A stretch of 64,000 nucleotides of DNA, taken from the NCBI GenBank assembly GCA_964538625.1, contig CAZIGH010000011.1, positions 51,529-115,528 of the forward strand. Direction: 5' to 3'. Of this stretch, positions 44,278 to 52,911 are shown one piece after another. Positions within the stretch are counted from its first letter, which is position 1. Every line of letters begins with the position of its first letter. Source of the stretch: JAEUHM01 sp964538625 (GTDB taxonomy: Bacteria; Verrucomicrobiota; Verrucomicrobiia; Verrucomicrobiales; Verrucomicrobiaceae). A program made the position numbers and the translations under genes. Below the pieces are notes generated by a model, which saw only the letters and a program-made list of their open reading frames with translations, was not told the origin of the DNA and made no database searches.

Positions 44278-45339
44278 TCACGGCGGCATGAGCCAGCGCT
44301 CCGCCACCAGGCCCAGAATACGCACGCAGTGGTCAGATTCCGCGTTCTCCGGAAAGGCCAGGCGGAAAATGAGGGGTTGCTTGCCTGGTGTGCGTGCGAT
44401 GACGCTGGCCACCTCCTGGCCCAGGCTAGACCCCCGCTCGCAAAAACCATGCAGTGACACAAGACCATCTGGTGAGAGGAGATGAACGGAGAGATACTTC
44501 GCTTCATCCGCGAACTCGAAGTTCCAGTACTCCCCTGGCCCGGCAAACGTGCGGAAGAGCTTGGACGTGGACGGACGGGTTTTTTTGAAGGCATCCCAGG
44601 CCATCTGCGAATAGCCGGTGTAGCTCTCCCAGTCCATCTTCCATGCGCCGGTGGCGTCCTTGAGCAGGGCCACCTCCACCTTCCCGTTCACGCGGGTGCT
44701 AGCGTAGGAGAGTGTGGTGATCTCCACGCCGTTGTAGCGGAACTGCAGCGAACCCTCCAGGCGGCCGGATACCGGATCCCTTTGATTCTGAACTTCGTAG
44801 AAGTCCTGCATCAGGGGGGCCGTCCTTTCAGCATCTCGGACAAAGGCGAGCTTCTCCTGCCAGGTCTTCGCCTGCCAATAGTTCTGCATCGTGTCATTGA
44901 GCTGAACTTTAACCTCGGGAGGAACGTCGGTTTCGATGCCTGTGATGGCCGCAGCGTTCTCGGGCAGGGAGCCTGGCTTTACCAAATCCGAGATGGAAAC
45001 GGCGTCTGCCTTTTTCATGCCGATGCTGTTGTCTCGTCCTGGAGTGGTGGGCGCAGACATCGTGGAAGGAGCGCTGGGCGCAGGTGCCGGTGCGGCGGGC
45101 TGCGGATCTGGCAGACCCAGGGAGCGCGCGGCCAGGTCTGCGGAGCCGGCAGTGGGGATGATGCGTTTGTCATATTTTGCGGCCAGTTCCCGCATTTGTG
45201 CGCGGGAGTCCAGCACGGCCACATACCAGGACCAGCCCGCCACAAGCCCTCCGATGATGCCCATGGCCGCCAGCGCCAGGATGATCATGAGCGCACGGTG
45301 GGGATTGGTGGACGAGTAGTGTGTGGTGGTATGCTCCAT
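44278..45339 (-). CDS. Membrane-anchored protein of unknown function
   Basis: A 353-residue protein I cannot assign. One membrane helix at about 17-39 (LIILALAAMGIIGGLVAGW region) is followed by a Pro/Ala-rich linker at about 78-100, then a soluble alpha/beta part with paired Trp and Tyr (WKMDWESYTGYSQMAWDAFKK). The C-terminal part contains LRFRLAFPENAESDHCVRIL-like text. It lies 29 bp downstream of the GT4 gene in the same direction, so it may share that transcript. Confidence 0.7.
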   Translation of the reverse strand: MEHTTTHYSSTNPHRALMIILALAAMGIIGGLVAGWSWYVAVLDSRAQMRELAAKYDKRIIPTAGSADLAARSLGLPDPQPAAPAPAPSAPSTMSAPTTPGRDNSIGMKKADAVSISDLVKPGSLPENAAAITGIETDVPPEVKVQLNDTMQNYWQAKTWQEKLAFVRDAERTAPLMQDFYEVQNQRDPVSGRLEGSLQFRYNGVEITTLSYASTRVNGKVEVALLKDATGAWKMDWESYTGYSQMAWDAFKKTRPSTSKLFRTFAGPGEYWNFEFADEAKYLSVHLLSPDGLVSLHGFCERGSSLGQEVASVIARTPGKQPLIFRLAFPENAESDHCVRILGLVAERWLMPP

Positions 45340-45368
45340 GGCGCAGGTCCAGACTGCTAGGGCATACT

Positions 45369-46538
45369 CTACGGCGTTGCGGTCTGCATCAAGCGTTTGT
45401 ATGCAGCTGCCAGGTGCTCCGACTGACTGGTCTGGGAGAAGCCCGCTTCCACCGCGTGGTGCCCGCCGCAGCGGAGCTTGTCGTAGAGAGGGCGGTCGCT
45501 CATGAGGCGCAGCACGGCCTCAGCCAGCGCTGCGTGATCGTTCTCGGCCACCAGCAGTCCGCTCTCCCCGTCCGTGATGGCCTCTGGTATGCCGCCGTGG
45601 CGGGTGGCCACCACAGGCACCCCGGTGGCCATGGCTTCCAGCATGGCATTGGGCACCCCTTCACGATTGCCATCAGGGCTGGTGCGGCTGGGGTGCAGAT
45701 AAATGTGGCTGGTACTCAGGATGTCCCGGATGCCGTTCTGCGACAGCAGGCTGTGAAACCGGACCTTGGCCCCCAGCCCAAGCGCCGCCGCCAGTTCCTT
45801 CAGCGGACGCGCCTCGGGGCCGGTGCCAATGAGATGCAGCTCTGAAAGTGGATGCCGCTTCACCACCTCGGCAAACGCCCTGACCGTGAGATCAAGGCCC
45901 TTCTTGTGAATGAGCCGACAGCTCTGGCACAATACCCAGCGCCCGTCAGCAGGAGGGGTACGTTCCTTGAACGTCCAGAACTCCATGGGAATGCCCGTAC
46001 GCTGGATGATCACCTTTTGAGGATCACATCCAAGGCTTATGACATCCTGCATCAGCGCCTCCGAACGGCACTGGATCTGCGTGGCTAGGCGCAGCACCTC
46101 CTGCATGGCGCGCCGGTAGCCGGGCTTGTCCATGTCCACCCCGGCGTCTGCACCATGAAAAGACACCACCACAGGGTGAGGCCACGTTTTCATGAGCGGG
46201 ATGAACTGCGGCCCTATGTGACCGAAATACACGTGCAGCAGCTTGGCATCGATGCGGGTGAGGTCCAGGATCCACCGCCGCAGTTCCCACTGAAACATCT
46301 GCCACGGCTGTTTCCTGAGCTGCATGTTCACAAAGCGCCGCCACCAGCGCAGGCGAGGCTTGGGCAGCACATGCAGCCACTTCTCGTGGTAGGGGTAGTA
46401 GTCCGCATTCTCCCGGTTGTGAGTGAAGACGTGAGAGTCCACCTTGTCCCGCAGTCCCGTGAGCTGCCTATAGACATGCATCATGTCCACTTTCAGAAAG
46501 TCCGCTACGTAACTGGCTACCACGGGATTTTTCGACAT
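45369..46538 (-). CDS. GT4 glycosyltransferase
   Basis: About 389 residues, GT-B fold. The acceptor half has HVYFGHIGPQFIPLMK and VVSFHGADAG. The donor half has LCQSCRLIHKKGLDL, ELHLIGTGPEARPLKEL and the E-x7-E block EGVPNAMLEAMATGVPVV followed by RHGGIPEAI. It transfers sugar from a nucleotide sugar to a lipid or glycan acceptor. It is divergent from the arabinose-5-phosphate isomerase gene. The start at 46538 (SKNPVVASYVADFLKV) was preferred to 46592, which would add residues that look like untranslated leader. Confidence 0.9.
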   Translation of the reverse strand: MSKNPVVASYVADFLKVDMMHVYRQLTGLRDKVDSHVFTHNRENADYYPYHEKWLHVLPKPRLRWWRRFVNMQLRKQPWQMFQWELRRWILDLTRIDAKLLHVYFGHIGPQFIPLMKTWPHPVVVSFHGADAGVDMDKPGYRRAMQEVLRLATQIQCRSEALMQDVISLGCDPQKVIIQRTGIPMEFWTFKERTPPADGRWVLCQSCRLIHKKGLDLTVRAFAEVVKRHPLSELHLIGTGPEARPLKELAAALGLGAKVRFHSLLSQNGIRDILSTSHIYLHPSRTSPDGNREGVPNAMLEAMATGVPVVATRHGGIPEAITDGESGLLVAENDHAALAEAVLRLMSDRPLYDKLRCGGHHAVEAGFSQTSQSEHLAAAYKRLMQTATP

Positions 46539-46620
46539 TGAACGAAGGCTCTGGAATGAATAGGTTGCCCGCCCGGCGCGAGCGGCCAGCATCTTGGAAG
46601 CGCCCCGGCACTATCGCCAC

Positions 46621-47592
46621 ATGAAATACACGGAAAAAGCACGCCAGGTCATCGATCTCGAAATCGGTGAACTCATGCGCCTGCGCGATCGTGTGGACGG
46701 CACCTTCTCCAGCGCCATCGAGCGCATCCTCAGCACGCTGGACGCCCGGCGCAAGCTCATTGTCTGCGGCGTGGGCAAGTCTGGCAGCATAGGGCGCAAG
46801 CTCGCCGCCACGCTCAACTCTACCGGCGCCACCACCTTCCACCTCAACGCGCAGGACGCCCTGCATGGTGACCTAGGCATGGTGGATGAGGGAGACTTGG
46901 CCATCCTCCTGAGCTACTCCGGCGAGACGGATGAACTCCTGGCCCTGCTGCCGCACCTGCGCCGTCTCTCCTGCCCCATCCTGGCCATCACAGGGAACGT
47001 CCACTCCACGCTCTCGAAGAACGCGGACCTCACGCTGGACGTCCACGTCACCCGTGAAGCCTGTCCGCTGAACCTCGCACCCACCTCTTCCACCACCACC
47101 ATGCTCGTGCTCTGCGATGCGCTGGCCATGGTCCTCCTGGAGGCGCGCGGCGTGAAGCAGGATGACTTTGCCAAACTGCACCCCGGTGGCTCGCTCGGCC
47201 GCGTGCTCCTCACTCGTGTGCGTGACCTCATGCGCTCTGGCGACGCGGTGGCCTTTGTCTCCCCACAGCAAACCGTGCGCGAAGCCCTGCAAGCCATGAC
47301 CCGCGCGCGCAGCGGTGCCGCCATCGTCAAATACGCAGATGGCAAGCTCGCCGGCGTTTTCACCCATGGCGACTTCGTCCGCGCCTACCAGAAGGACCAG
47401 GCCGTAGGTGATCAGCCCGTGGACAGCCACATGACGCCGCGCCCCATCTCCATCCAGGCGGACAAACTTGCCGCCGAAGTGCTCGCCACTCTGGAGCAAG
47501 CCCGCGTGGACGACATCGTCGTCGTCAACGAACACAATGAACCCGTGGGCCTCGTCGATACCCAGGACCTCACCCGATTGAAGATCGTTTAA
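46621..47592 (+). CDS. kdsD: D-arabinose-5-phosphate isomerase (KpsF/GutQ family)
   Basis: A 323-residue protein. The SIS domain at about 35-170 contains VCGVGKSGSIGRKLAATLNS, LHGDLGMVDEGDLAILLSYS and FAKLHPGGSLGRVL. Two CBS domains follow at about 200-260 and 270-323. It converts ribulose 5-phosphate to arabinose 5-phosphate for Kdo, so the cell likely makes Kdo-containing LPS. The kdsA/B/C genes are not here, and the alternative name gutQ/kpsF cannot be excluded. The start at 46621 was chosen for family length. Confidence 0.92.
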   Translation: MKYTEKARQVIDLEIGELMRLRDRVDGTFSSAIERILSTLDARRKLIVCGVGKSGSIGRKLAATLNSTGATTFHLNAQDALHGDLGMVDEGDLAILLSYSGETDELLALLPHLRRLSCPILAITGNVHSTLSKNADLTLDVHVTREACPLNLAPTSSTTTMLVLCDALAMVLLEARGVKQDDFAKLHPGGSLGRVLLTRVRDLMRSGDAVAFVSPQQTVREALQAMTRARSGAAIVKYADGKLAGVFTHGDFVRAYQKDQAVGDQPVDSHMTPRPISIQADKLAAEVLATLEQARVDDIVVVNEHNEPVGLVDTQDLTRLKIV

Positions 47593-47601
47593 CCACCCCG
47601 C

Positions 47602-48171
47602 ATGTCAGCCACCATCGCCTTCAAGGAATGGGCCAATGTTTGTGAGGCCCTCATCACCGGACAGTCAGCCCTCATCCTGCGGAAGGGAGGCATCCACGAG
47701 GGGCGCGGCGGCTTTGAGTTCAAGCACGCCGAGTTCTTCCTCTTTCCCACTTGGTTTCACACGCAGAATGACCAGCTCTCGTGGACACCGGAGCATCCCG
47801 AGCGCTTCCAGTTCCCGCCCGAAGAACAGCGCACCAGCGTGGACATAGACGGCTTCGCCACGCTGGAACAGGTCTGGCGGCTGACGAACTGGGACCAAGT
47901 CGCCGCGCTCGCTCCGCTTCACGTCTGGAGTGAGTCCATCGTGCGAGAGCGCTTCGCCTATGATGACGAGACCTGCCTCAACGTGGCCCTGGTCCGCGTC
48001 TGGCGCCTTGCTTCCACCTGGAGCTTCCCTTATGCGAAAAGCTACGGCGGCTGCCGCTCCTGGATCACCCTCCCCGAGCCGCCAGACAGCTGGCGTGAGA
48101 CTATGACGCCCGCGCTGTCAGAAGAGCGCTTCACCAGTCTCGCCGCGCAAGTCCGGCAGCTGCTCGCATGA
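47602..48171 (+). CDS. DUF1802 family protein
   Basis: A 189-residue protein matching DUF1802: FKEWANVCEALITGQSALILRK, HAEFFLFPTWFHTQNDQL and VRVWRLASTWSFPYAKSYGGC. Function is unknown. It is often a stand-alone cytoplasmic protein. It lies 9 bp after the isomerase and overlaps alr by 4 bp (ATGA), so the three genes form a probable operon. Confidence 0.88.
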   Translation: MSATIAFKEWANVCEALITGQSALILRKGGIHEGRGGFEFKHAEFFLFPTWFHTQNDQLSWTPEHPERFQFPPEEQRTSVDIDGFATLEQVWRLTNWDQVAALAPLHVWSESIVRERFAYDDETCLNVALVRVWRLASTWSFPYAKSYGGCRSWITLPEPPDSWRETMTPALSEERFTSLAAQVRQLLA

Positions 48172-49319
48172 GCTCCCCGCTGCACCAGCTGGTGGCGACC
48201 AACTCTGAGGTCATGCGCCCCACCTTCGTCCAGGTGGACCTGGGCTGCATCACCCACAACCTGCGCGCCATCCGCGCCCATGTGGGAGGTGCCAAAGTCA
48301 TGGCCATCGTCAAGGCTAACGCTTACGGCCATGGCATCGTCGAAGTAGCCAGGCACCTCGAACAAGTTGGCGGTGCTGACATGTTAGGCGTCGCCTTTCT
48401 GGAGGAGGCAGTACTCCTGCGGGAGCACGGCATCACCTCCCCCATCCTCGTTTTCGGCGGCATCGCAGCGAATCAGATCCCCCTCTTCCTCAAGATAGGC
48501 CTCACCTTCACCGCCTCGTCCGTGGACAAGCTGCGCCTCATCGACGAAGCCGCCGCCGCTGCAAAGACCCGGGCAAAAGTGCACTTGAAGATCGACACCG
48601 GCATGGAGCGCATCGGCGTCCACTACTACTCCGCAGACAAGCTGCTGGACGCCGCGCTAGCCTGCAAACACTGCGAGATCGAGGGCATCTACTCCCACTT
48701 TGCCAACGCCGACTCAGCCGACCTCAGCCACGCACGCCAGCAGCTGGAGCGCTTCATGGGAGTGCTCGCCTTTTACGAGCGCCGCAGCTTGCCCACACCG
48801 CTGCGCCACATCGCCAACAGCGCCGGCGTCCTCGCTCTTCCGGAGAGCCATCTTGACCTTGTCCGGCCTGGCATCATGCTCTACGGCGTCTATCCCTCCT
48901 CCGACACGCCGCAGACCGTAGCCATCCGGCCCGCGCTCAGCTGGTACTCCCACGTGGCCTATTTCAAAGTAGTACAGCCCGGCCACCCAGTGAGCTACGG
49001 TTCCACCTGGCAGAGTGAAGAAATGACCCGCGTCGTCACCGTGCCAGTTGGGTATGGAGATGGTTACTTCCGCGCCCTGTCGAATCGCGGCCAAGTCCTC
49101 ATCCACGGCCAGCCCTACCCCATCGTCGGCCGCGTTTGCATGGACCAGACGATGGTGAATCTGGGCAAAGGCACCGCCTACAACTCAGACCGCGTCACCC
49201 TGCTCGGCCAGGATGGGTCCGCCCTCATCACCGCCCAACAACTCGCCGACTGGGCCGGCACCATCCCCTACGAAGTCCTGACCAACATCAACACCCGTGT
49301 GCCGAGGGTGTATCGGTAG
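48168..49319 (+). CDS. alr: Alanine racemase
   Basis: A 383-residue PLP enzyme that makes D-alanine for peptidoglycan. The PLP lysine lies in MAIVKANAYGHGIVEVA near residue 44. HLKIDTGMERIGV, HIANSAGVLALPE, RPGIMLYGVYPS and VGRVCMDQTMVNLG follow, and the C-terminal domain catalytic Tyr is in VPVGYGDGYFRA. The length is normal. The start overlaps the DUF1802 stop. Confidence 0.96.
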   Translation: MSSPLHQLVATNSEVMRPTFVQVDLGCITHNLRAIRAHVGGAKVMAIVKANAYGHGIVEVARHLEQVGGADMLGVAFLEEAVLLREHGITSPILVFGGIAANQIPLFLKIGLTFTASSVDKLRLIDEAAAAAKTRAKVHLKIDTGMERIGVHYYSADKLLDAALACKHCEIEGIYSHFANADSADLSHARQQLERFMGVLAFYERRSLPTPLRHIANSAGVLALPESHLDLVRPGIMLYGVYPSSDTPQTVAIRPALSWYSHVAYFKVVQPGHPVSYGSTWQSEEMTRVVTVPVGYGDGYFRALSNRGQVLIHGQPYPIVGRVCMDQTMVNLGKGTAYNSDRVTLLGQDGSALITAQQLADWAGTIPYEVLTNINTRVPRVYR

Positions 49320-49332
49320 TGATGAACCAAGT

Positions 49333-50178
49333 TCACCCCTCCACGATACGGGAGCGGTGCAAACCGGCGGCAAGTTCGTGAAGCATTTCAGCGGGTTTGG
49401 GTGCTACGCCTTCCCTCAGTGCTGCCATCACTTCATCCCAGTGGGTGAACACCACACGCTTCAGCCTCATCTTGAACTCAGTCCCAGACTTGTCGAATGA
49501 GTAAACCAACCAGGTGATTTCGGAGTTTTCCACGCCATCAACCTCCCGCATGACGGGCATCTCCGCAAAGAATGTCTCATCCACAGCAACGAAGAACTTT
49601 TTCCCCCAGCGCCTGAAAATAGGGACCTTCAAGCTCAGCTGAGGCATGAGACGCTTTTGTGCGGAAGATCGAAAATCTGGCCGTCTTGAGGCATCGGCAG
49701 GAAGCTTTTTGTGCGTTAGGTAGTGATCGAAGGCTGGCTTGATCGATCTTCCAGAAATGTAAACCGCTTGGATCTCCAAAGCCGCAAAGTCCACAGGCAC
49801 TCCGTCCGCATCCAACGCTGTGAGCATGAAGTCGATTTTGCCGATTCTTTTGGGTCGAGTGCCGGGTACGGTGAGCACGCGAACTTCCGGAACTGCCGCC
49901 GTCTTCACTCCTGGTCCAAAGGCAATCCTGGCTGCGTCTCGAAACACTTGGTTATCCTGCAGGAAGCGATTCGGGCAGACGATGGTAGCCCGAGCATGAT
50001 CAGTGAAGGAACAAATGCCCAACGGGTCAGCATTGTTGCCTTTGTTACAGGGTGCATCCCTGAAACGACAATGTTTGCACTCACGGTCGTGCCACGCCTG
50101 TTCGTTGTGATTGTCCACTGAATGACCAAAGGTTTCGCCGATTTTCAGAAGCATCTGCGTGACGTTGGCCGAAGACAC
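49333..50178 (-). CDS. NotI-family type II restriction endonuclease (probable)
   Basis: A 281-residue protein beginning at a GTG 19 bp after the methyltransferase stop. Near the N-terminus four cysteines (C34, C37, C44, C56; ECKHCRFRDAPC and LGICSF) form a metal site of the kind NotI uses for structural iron. The catalytic core reads KIDFML at D116, then ALEIQAVY with E135 and Q137: a PD-(D/E)xK core with Gln in place of Lys, also as known for NotI. The match to the family is by motif; the target site is unknown. In-frame ATG at 50154 is an alternative start. Confidence 0.75.
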   Translation of the reverse strand: MSSANVTQMLLKIGETFGHSVDNHNEQAWHDRECKHCRFRDAPCNKGNNADPLGICSFTDHARATIVCPNRFLQDNQVFRDAARIAFGPGVKTAAVPEVRVLTVPGTRPKRIGKIDFMLTALDADGVPVDFAALEIQAVYISGRSIKPAFDHYLTHKKLPADASRRPDFRSSAQKRLMPQLSLKVPIFRRWGKKFFVAVDETFFAEMPVMREVDGVENSEITWLVYSFDKSGTEFKMRLKRVVFTHWDEVMAALREGVAPKPAEMLHELAAGLHRSRIVEG

Positions 50179-50197
50179 TCATGGTGCAACGCTCATT

Positions 50198-51244
50198 TCA
50201 TGGACTCCCAACCCAGGATAGGTCACGTCCGATCAACAGTTCCTGCATTTTCGCGTGATGCGTATTTTTCATTGAGATTCCTCGCGTCTCGAACCCATGC
50301 TTCCTTGCCAGCTCCAGCACCTCTGACGTGTGGTCATAGCTCATCAGAAAGTCGCCCTTAACTTGGGCCACGGTAGCAAACAGGCGTTCATGATCGATCT
50401 GCCACTGCGAGTATAGCCTGCGAGCCGCGACAGTGTAAGGCGGGTCGATGTAAAAGACCGCAGATTCGTCCATGCTGTGTTCTTCAATCAGCTCGAATGC
50501 GTCTCCATGAATGAAAGTGAAACGATCTTTGATGGCATGGATATCTCTGATTCGCCTGGCAAGCGTCTCGGGATACCAGCGCGAGCGAAGGCCGCGGCCG
50601 TTCTCACCGGTTTTTACCAAGCCTGCCCCTGGAGCGAGGATGCCACCACGTTGCACCCTGTTTCGCAGAATGGTTTGAAAGGCCTTTTCGCGCAACGACT
50701 TGGCTTCCGTCTCCAACAGAGGTTTCACCTTCTCCAGCGTCACCTCGAACTTCATGATCTCTTGTGCAAGCCATTCAGCCTCGCCGTTCAACACTACCTT
50801 CCACACCGCAGCGACACGCTCGTCCAACTCGGCGAAAACGACGTGCCGAGCGAGCTTTTCAAATCCGGCGGTGAGGCTGATGATGCCTCCTCCTGCAAAG
50901 GGCTCGATGAGCCGAGATGGAAGTTTCTGCTGGTGGTGCAACCAGTCACGCAGATAAGGGACAAGCCACGTTTTGCCGCCTGGATATCGAAATGGACTTC
51001 GCTGAGGCACTGAGGCCACGTTGACGGGCTTGACTGCCTTGTAGCTGACCTTCACTCCCGGAAGATTTGATTCTAGGTCTGGAAACAGCGAAGTGAATGG
51101 CTCCTCACGCAACATACAGCCATCCGTTTCATCAATCCGCTTCGCGATCTCCAACACCGCGTCCGCGAGTTTCTCGGGCACTCGGATGACGGTAGTCTTG
51201 CCCGATTTCCATTTCCGGGGATAGCTGGTGGATGAGGTGGCCAT
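50198..51244 (-). CDS. D12-class N6-adenine DNA methyltransferase with RHH-like N-terminus
   Basis: A 348-residue enzyme. The first 45 residues hold a strand-helix segment (KTTVIRVPEKLADAVLEIA) that resembles a ribbon-helix-helix DNA-binding unit. From about 80 it is a Dam/D12-type methyltransferase: FRYPGGKTWLVPYL, the SAM motif LIEPFAGGGIISL and the catalytic FYIDPPYT near 265. It methylates adenine N6. It lies 19 bp before the NotI-like nuclease and just behind a three-half-site palindrome. The start at 51244 begins the RHH-like segment and removes 12 residues of probable leader. Confidence 0.85.
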   Translation of the reverse strand: MATSSTSYPRKWKSGKTTVIRVPEKLADAVLEIAKRIDETDGCMLREEPFTSLFPDLESNLPGVKVSYKAVKPVNVASVPQRSPFRYPGGKTWLVPYLRDWLHHQQKLPSRLIEPFAGGGIISLTAGFEKLARHVVFAELDERVAAVWKVVLNGEAEWLAQEIMKFEVTLEKVKPLLETEAKSLREKAFQTILRNRVQRGGILAPGAGLVKTGENGRGLRSRWYPETLARRIRDIHAIKDRFTFIHGDAFELIEEHSMDESAVFYIDPPYTVAARRLYSQWQIDHERLFATVAQVKGDFLMSYDHTSEVLELARKHGFETRGISMKNTHHAKMQELLIGRDLSWVGSP

Positions 51245-51280
51245 ACCGTTCCATCGTCCTAGGGTGACAGACAAAGTCAA

Positions 51281-51311
51281 TCCCTGTTACAGGGAAATGT
51301 TCCCTGTAACA
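51281..51311. promoter_or_regulatory. Candidate operator array upstream of the methyltransferase gene
   Basis: Three copies of the half-site TCCCTGT lie in 31 bp. At 51281-51295 two face each other as TCCCTGT-T-ACAGGGA. The third (51301-51311) makes a perfect 11-bp inverted repeat, TGTTACAGGGA / TCCCTGTAACA, with a 5-bp spacer. On the minus strand TTGACT (51273-51278), a possible -35 box for the methyltransferase, adjoins it. On the plus strand TTGAAC (51320) to TAAAGC (51344) is a weak possible leuC promoter. The array is 37-67 bp upstream of the methyltransferase start. Confidence 0.65.
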
Positions 51312-51453
51312 CCTTGCGCTTGAACTGGGGCATCTGGGAAGGGTAAAGCGGATTTCTCCCCCGTCGTTGCACGCCCGGAATGGCATGCTAGCTTCACCAC
51401 CCCCTGCCAAGACTTCGCAGGGCCTAAAACTCATCCACAATCACTCGTTCATC

Positions 51454-52863
51454 ATGGGCAAGACACTCTTCGCCAAAGTCTGGGAATCGCACGCTGTGCG
51501 CACGTTGGGCAACGGACAGACGCAGTTCCTTATCGATACCCACCTGGTGCATGAAGTGACCAGCCCACAGGCCTTCGGCATGTTGCGTGATCTCGGCCTC
51601 AAAGTGGCCTACCCGAACCGCACCTTCGCCACCGTGGACCACATCGTGCCTACGGACAGCCAGGTCTCGCCTTTTTCCGATCCTCTCGCTGAGGCCATGA
51701 TCCAGGAGCTCAACAAGAACGCCAAGGAGTTCGGCATCACTTACTTCAGCCTCGCCAGTGGTAAGCAGGGCATCGTCCACGTCGTGGGACCTGAGCAGGG
51801 CATCACCCAGCCCGGAACCACCATCGCCTGTGGAGACTCTCACACCGCTACCCATGGAGCGTTTGGCGCCATCGCGTTTGGCATAGGCACCACTCAAGTG
51901 CGCGATGTGCTGGCCACCCAAACAATGGCGCTCAACCCCATGAAGGTGCGCCGCATCAACGTCAACGGCAAACTCCGCCCCGGAGTGTATGCCAAGGATG
52001 TCATCCTCCACATCATCCGCCTGCTCGGCGCGAACGGCGGCATCGGCCACGCCTACGAATACGGCGGCAATATCTTTGACGAGATGAGCATGGAGGAGCG
52101 CATGACCGTGTGCAACATGTCCATCGAGGGCGGCGCACGCTGCGGTTACGTGAACCCGGACCAGAAGACCTTCGACTACCTCAAAGGCCGCCCCTACTCG
52201 CCCAAAGGCGAGGCTTGGGACAAAGCCGTAGAGCAGTGGACCGCCATCGCCAGCGATCCAGACGCAGTTTACGACGACGTGGTGAACATCAATGCTGAAG
52301 ACATCCCGCCCACCGTCACCTGGGGGGTCAGCCCGGACCAAGCCATTGCGGTCACGGAAAACGTTCCCACGCCAGAATCTGCGAAAAACGAAGTCCAGAA
52401 AGCCTCCATCCAGGAAGCGCTTGCCTACATGAAGCTGCCCGCCGGACAGCCTATCAAAGGAACCAAGATCGACGTCGCCTTTATCGGCTCCTGCACCAAC
52501 GGACGCCTGAGCGACTTCCGCGAAGTGGCCAAATACCTCCAGGGTAAGAAAGTCGCCCCCAACGTGAAGGCCATTGCCGTGCCCGGCAGCCAGATCGTGG
52601 ATGCGCTCGCCAGACAGGAAGGTCTGGACAAGGTGTTCACTGAAGCAGGCTTTGAATGGCGCGGTGCCGGCTGCTCTATGTGCTTGGCCATGAACCCGGA
52701 CAAGCTCGTGGGCGACCAGCTCTGCGCTTCCTCTTCGAACCGCAACTTCAAGGGTCGCCAGGGCAGTCCCACCGGCCGCACCATCCTCATGAGCCCCGTC
52801 ATGGTGGCCGCCGCCGCCGTCACCGGCGGCATCGCGGACGCCAGAGAGGTGTTCTCCCTCTAG
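51454..52863 (+). CDS. leuC: 3-isopropylmalate dehydratase large subunit
   Basis: A 469-residue aconitase-family protein of leucine biosynthesis, isomerising 2- to 3-isopropylmalate with LeuD. Seen: VDHIVPTDSQV, CGDSHTATHGAFGAIAFGIG, the cluster Cys in FIGSCTNGRLSDFREV and the CxxC pair in GAGCSMCLAMNPDKL, so all three [4Fe-4S] ligands are present. leuD is not adjacent; the next gene encodes an oxidoreductase. The start at 51454 (MGKTLFAKVWESHAVRTL) follows the family. Confidence 0.96.
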   Translation: MGKTLFAKVWESHAVRTLGNGQTQFLIDTHLVHEVTSPQAFGMLRDLGLKVAYPNRTFATVDHIVPTDSQVSPFSDPLAEAMIQELNKNAKEFGITYFSLASGKQGIVHVVGPEQGITQPGTTIACGDSHTATHGAFGAIAFGIGTTQVRDVLATQTMALNPMKVRRINVNGKLRPGVYAKDVILHIIRLLGANGGIGHAYEYGGNIFDEMSMEERMTVCNMSIEGGARCGYVNPDQKTFDYLKGRPYSPKGEAWDKAVEQWTAIASDPDAVYDDVVNINAEDIPPTVTWGVSPDQAIAVTENVPTPESAKNEVQKASIQEALAYMKLPAGQPIKGTKIDVAFIGSCTNGRLSDFREVAKYLQGKKVAPNVKAIAVPGSQIVDALARQEGLDKVFTEAGFEWRGAGCSMCLAMNPDKLVGDQLCASSSNRNFKGRQGSPTGRTILMSPVMVAAAAVTGGIADAREVFSL

Positions 52864-52911
52864 GGGGCGAGACCTCCTGCGCCTCCAGGCCACACTCCAG
52901 CACGATGGCGC

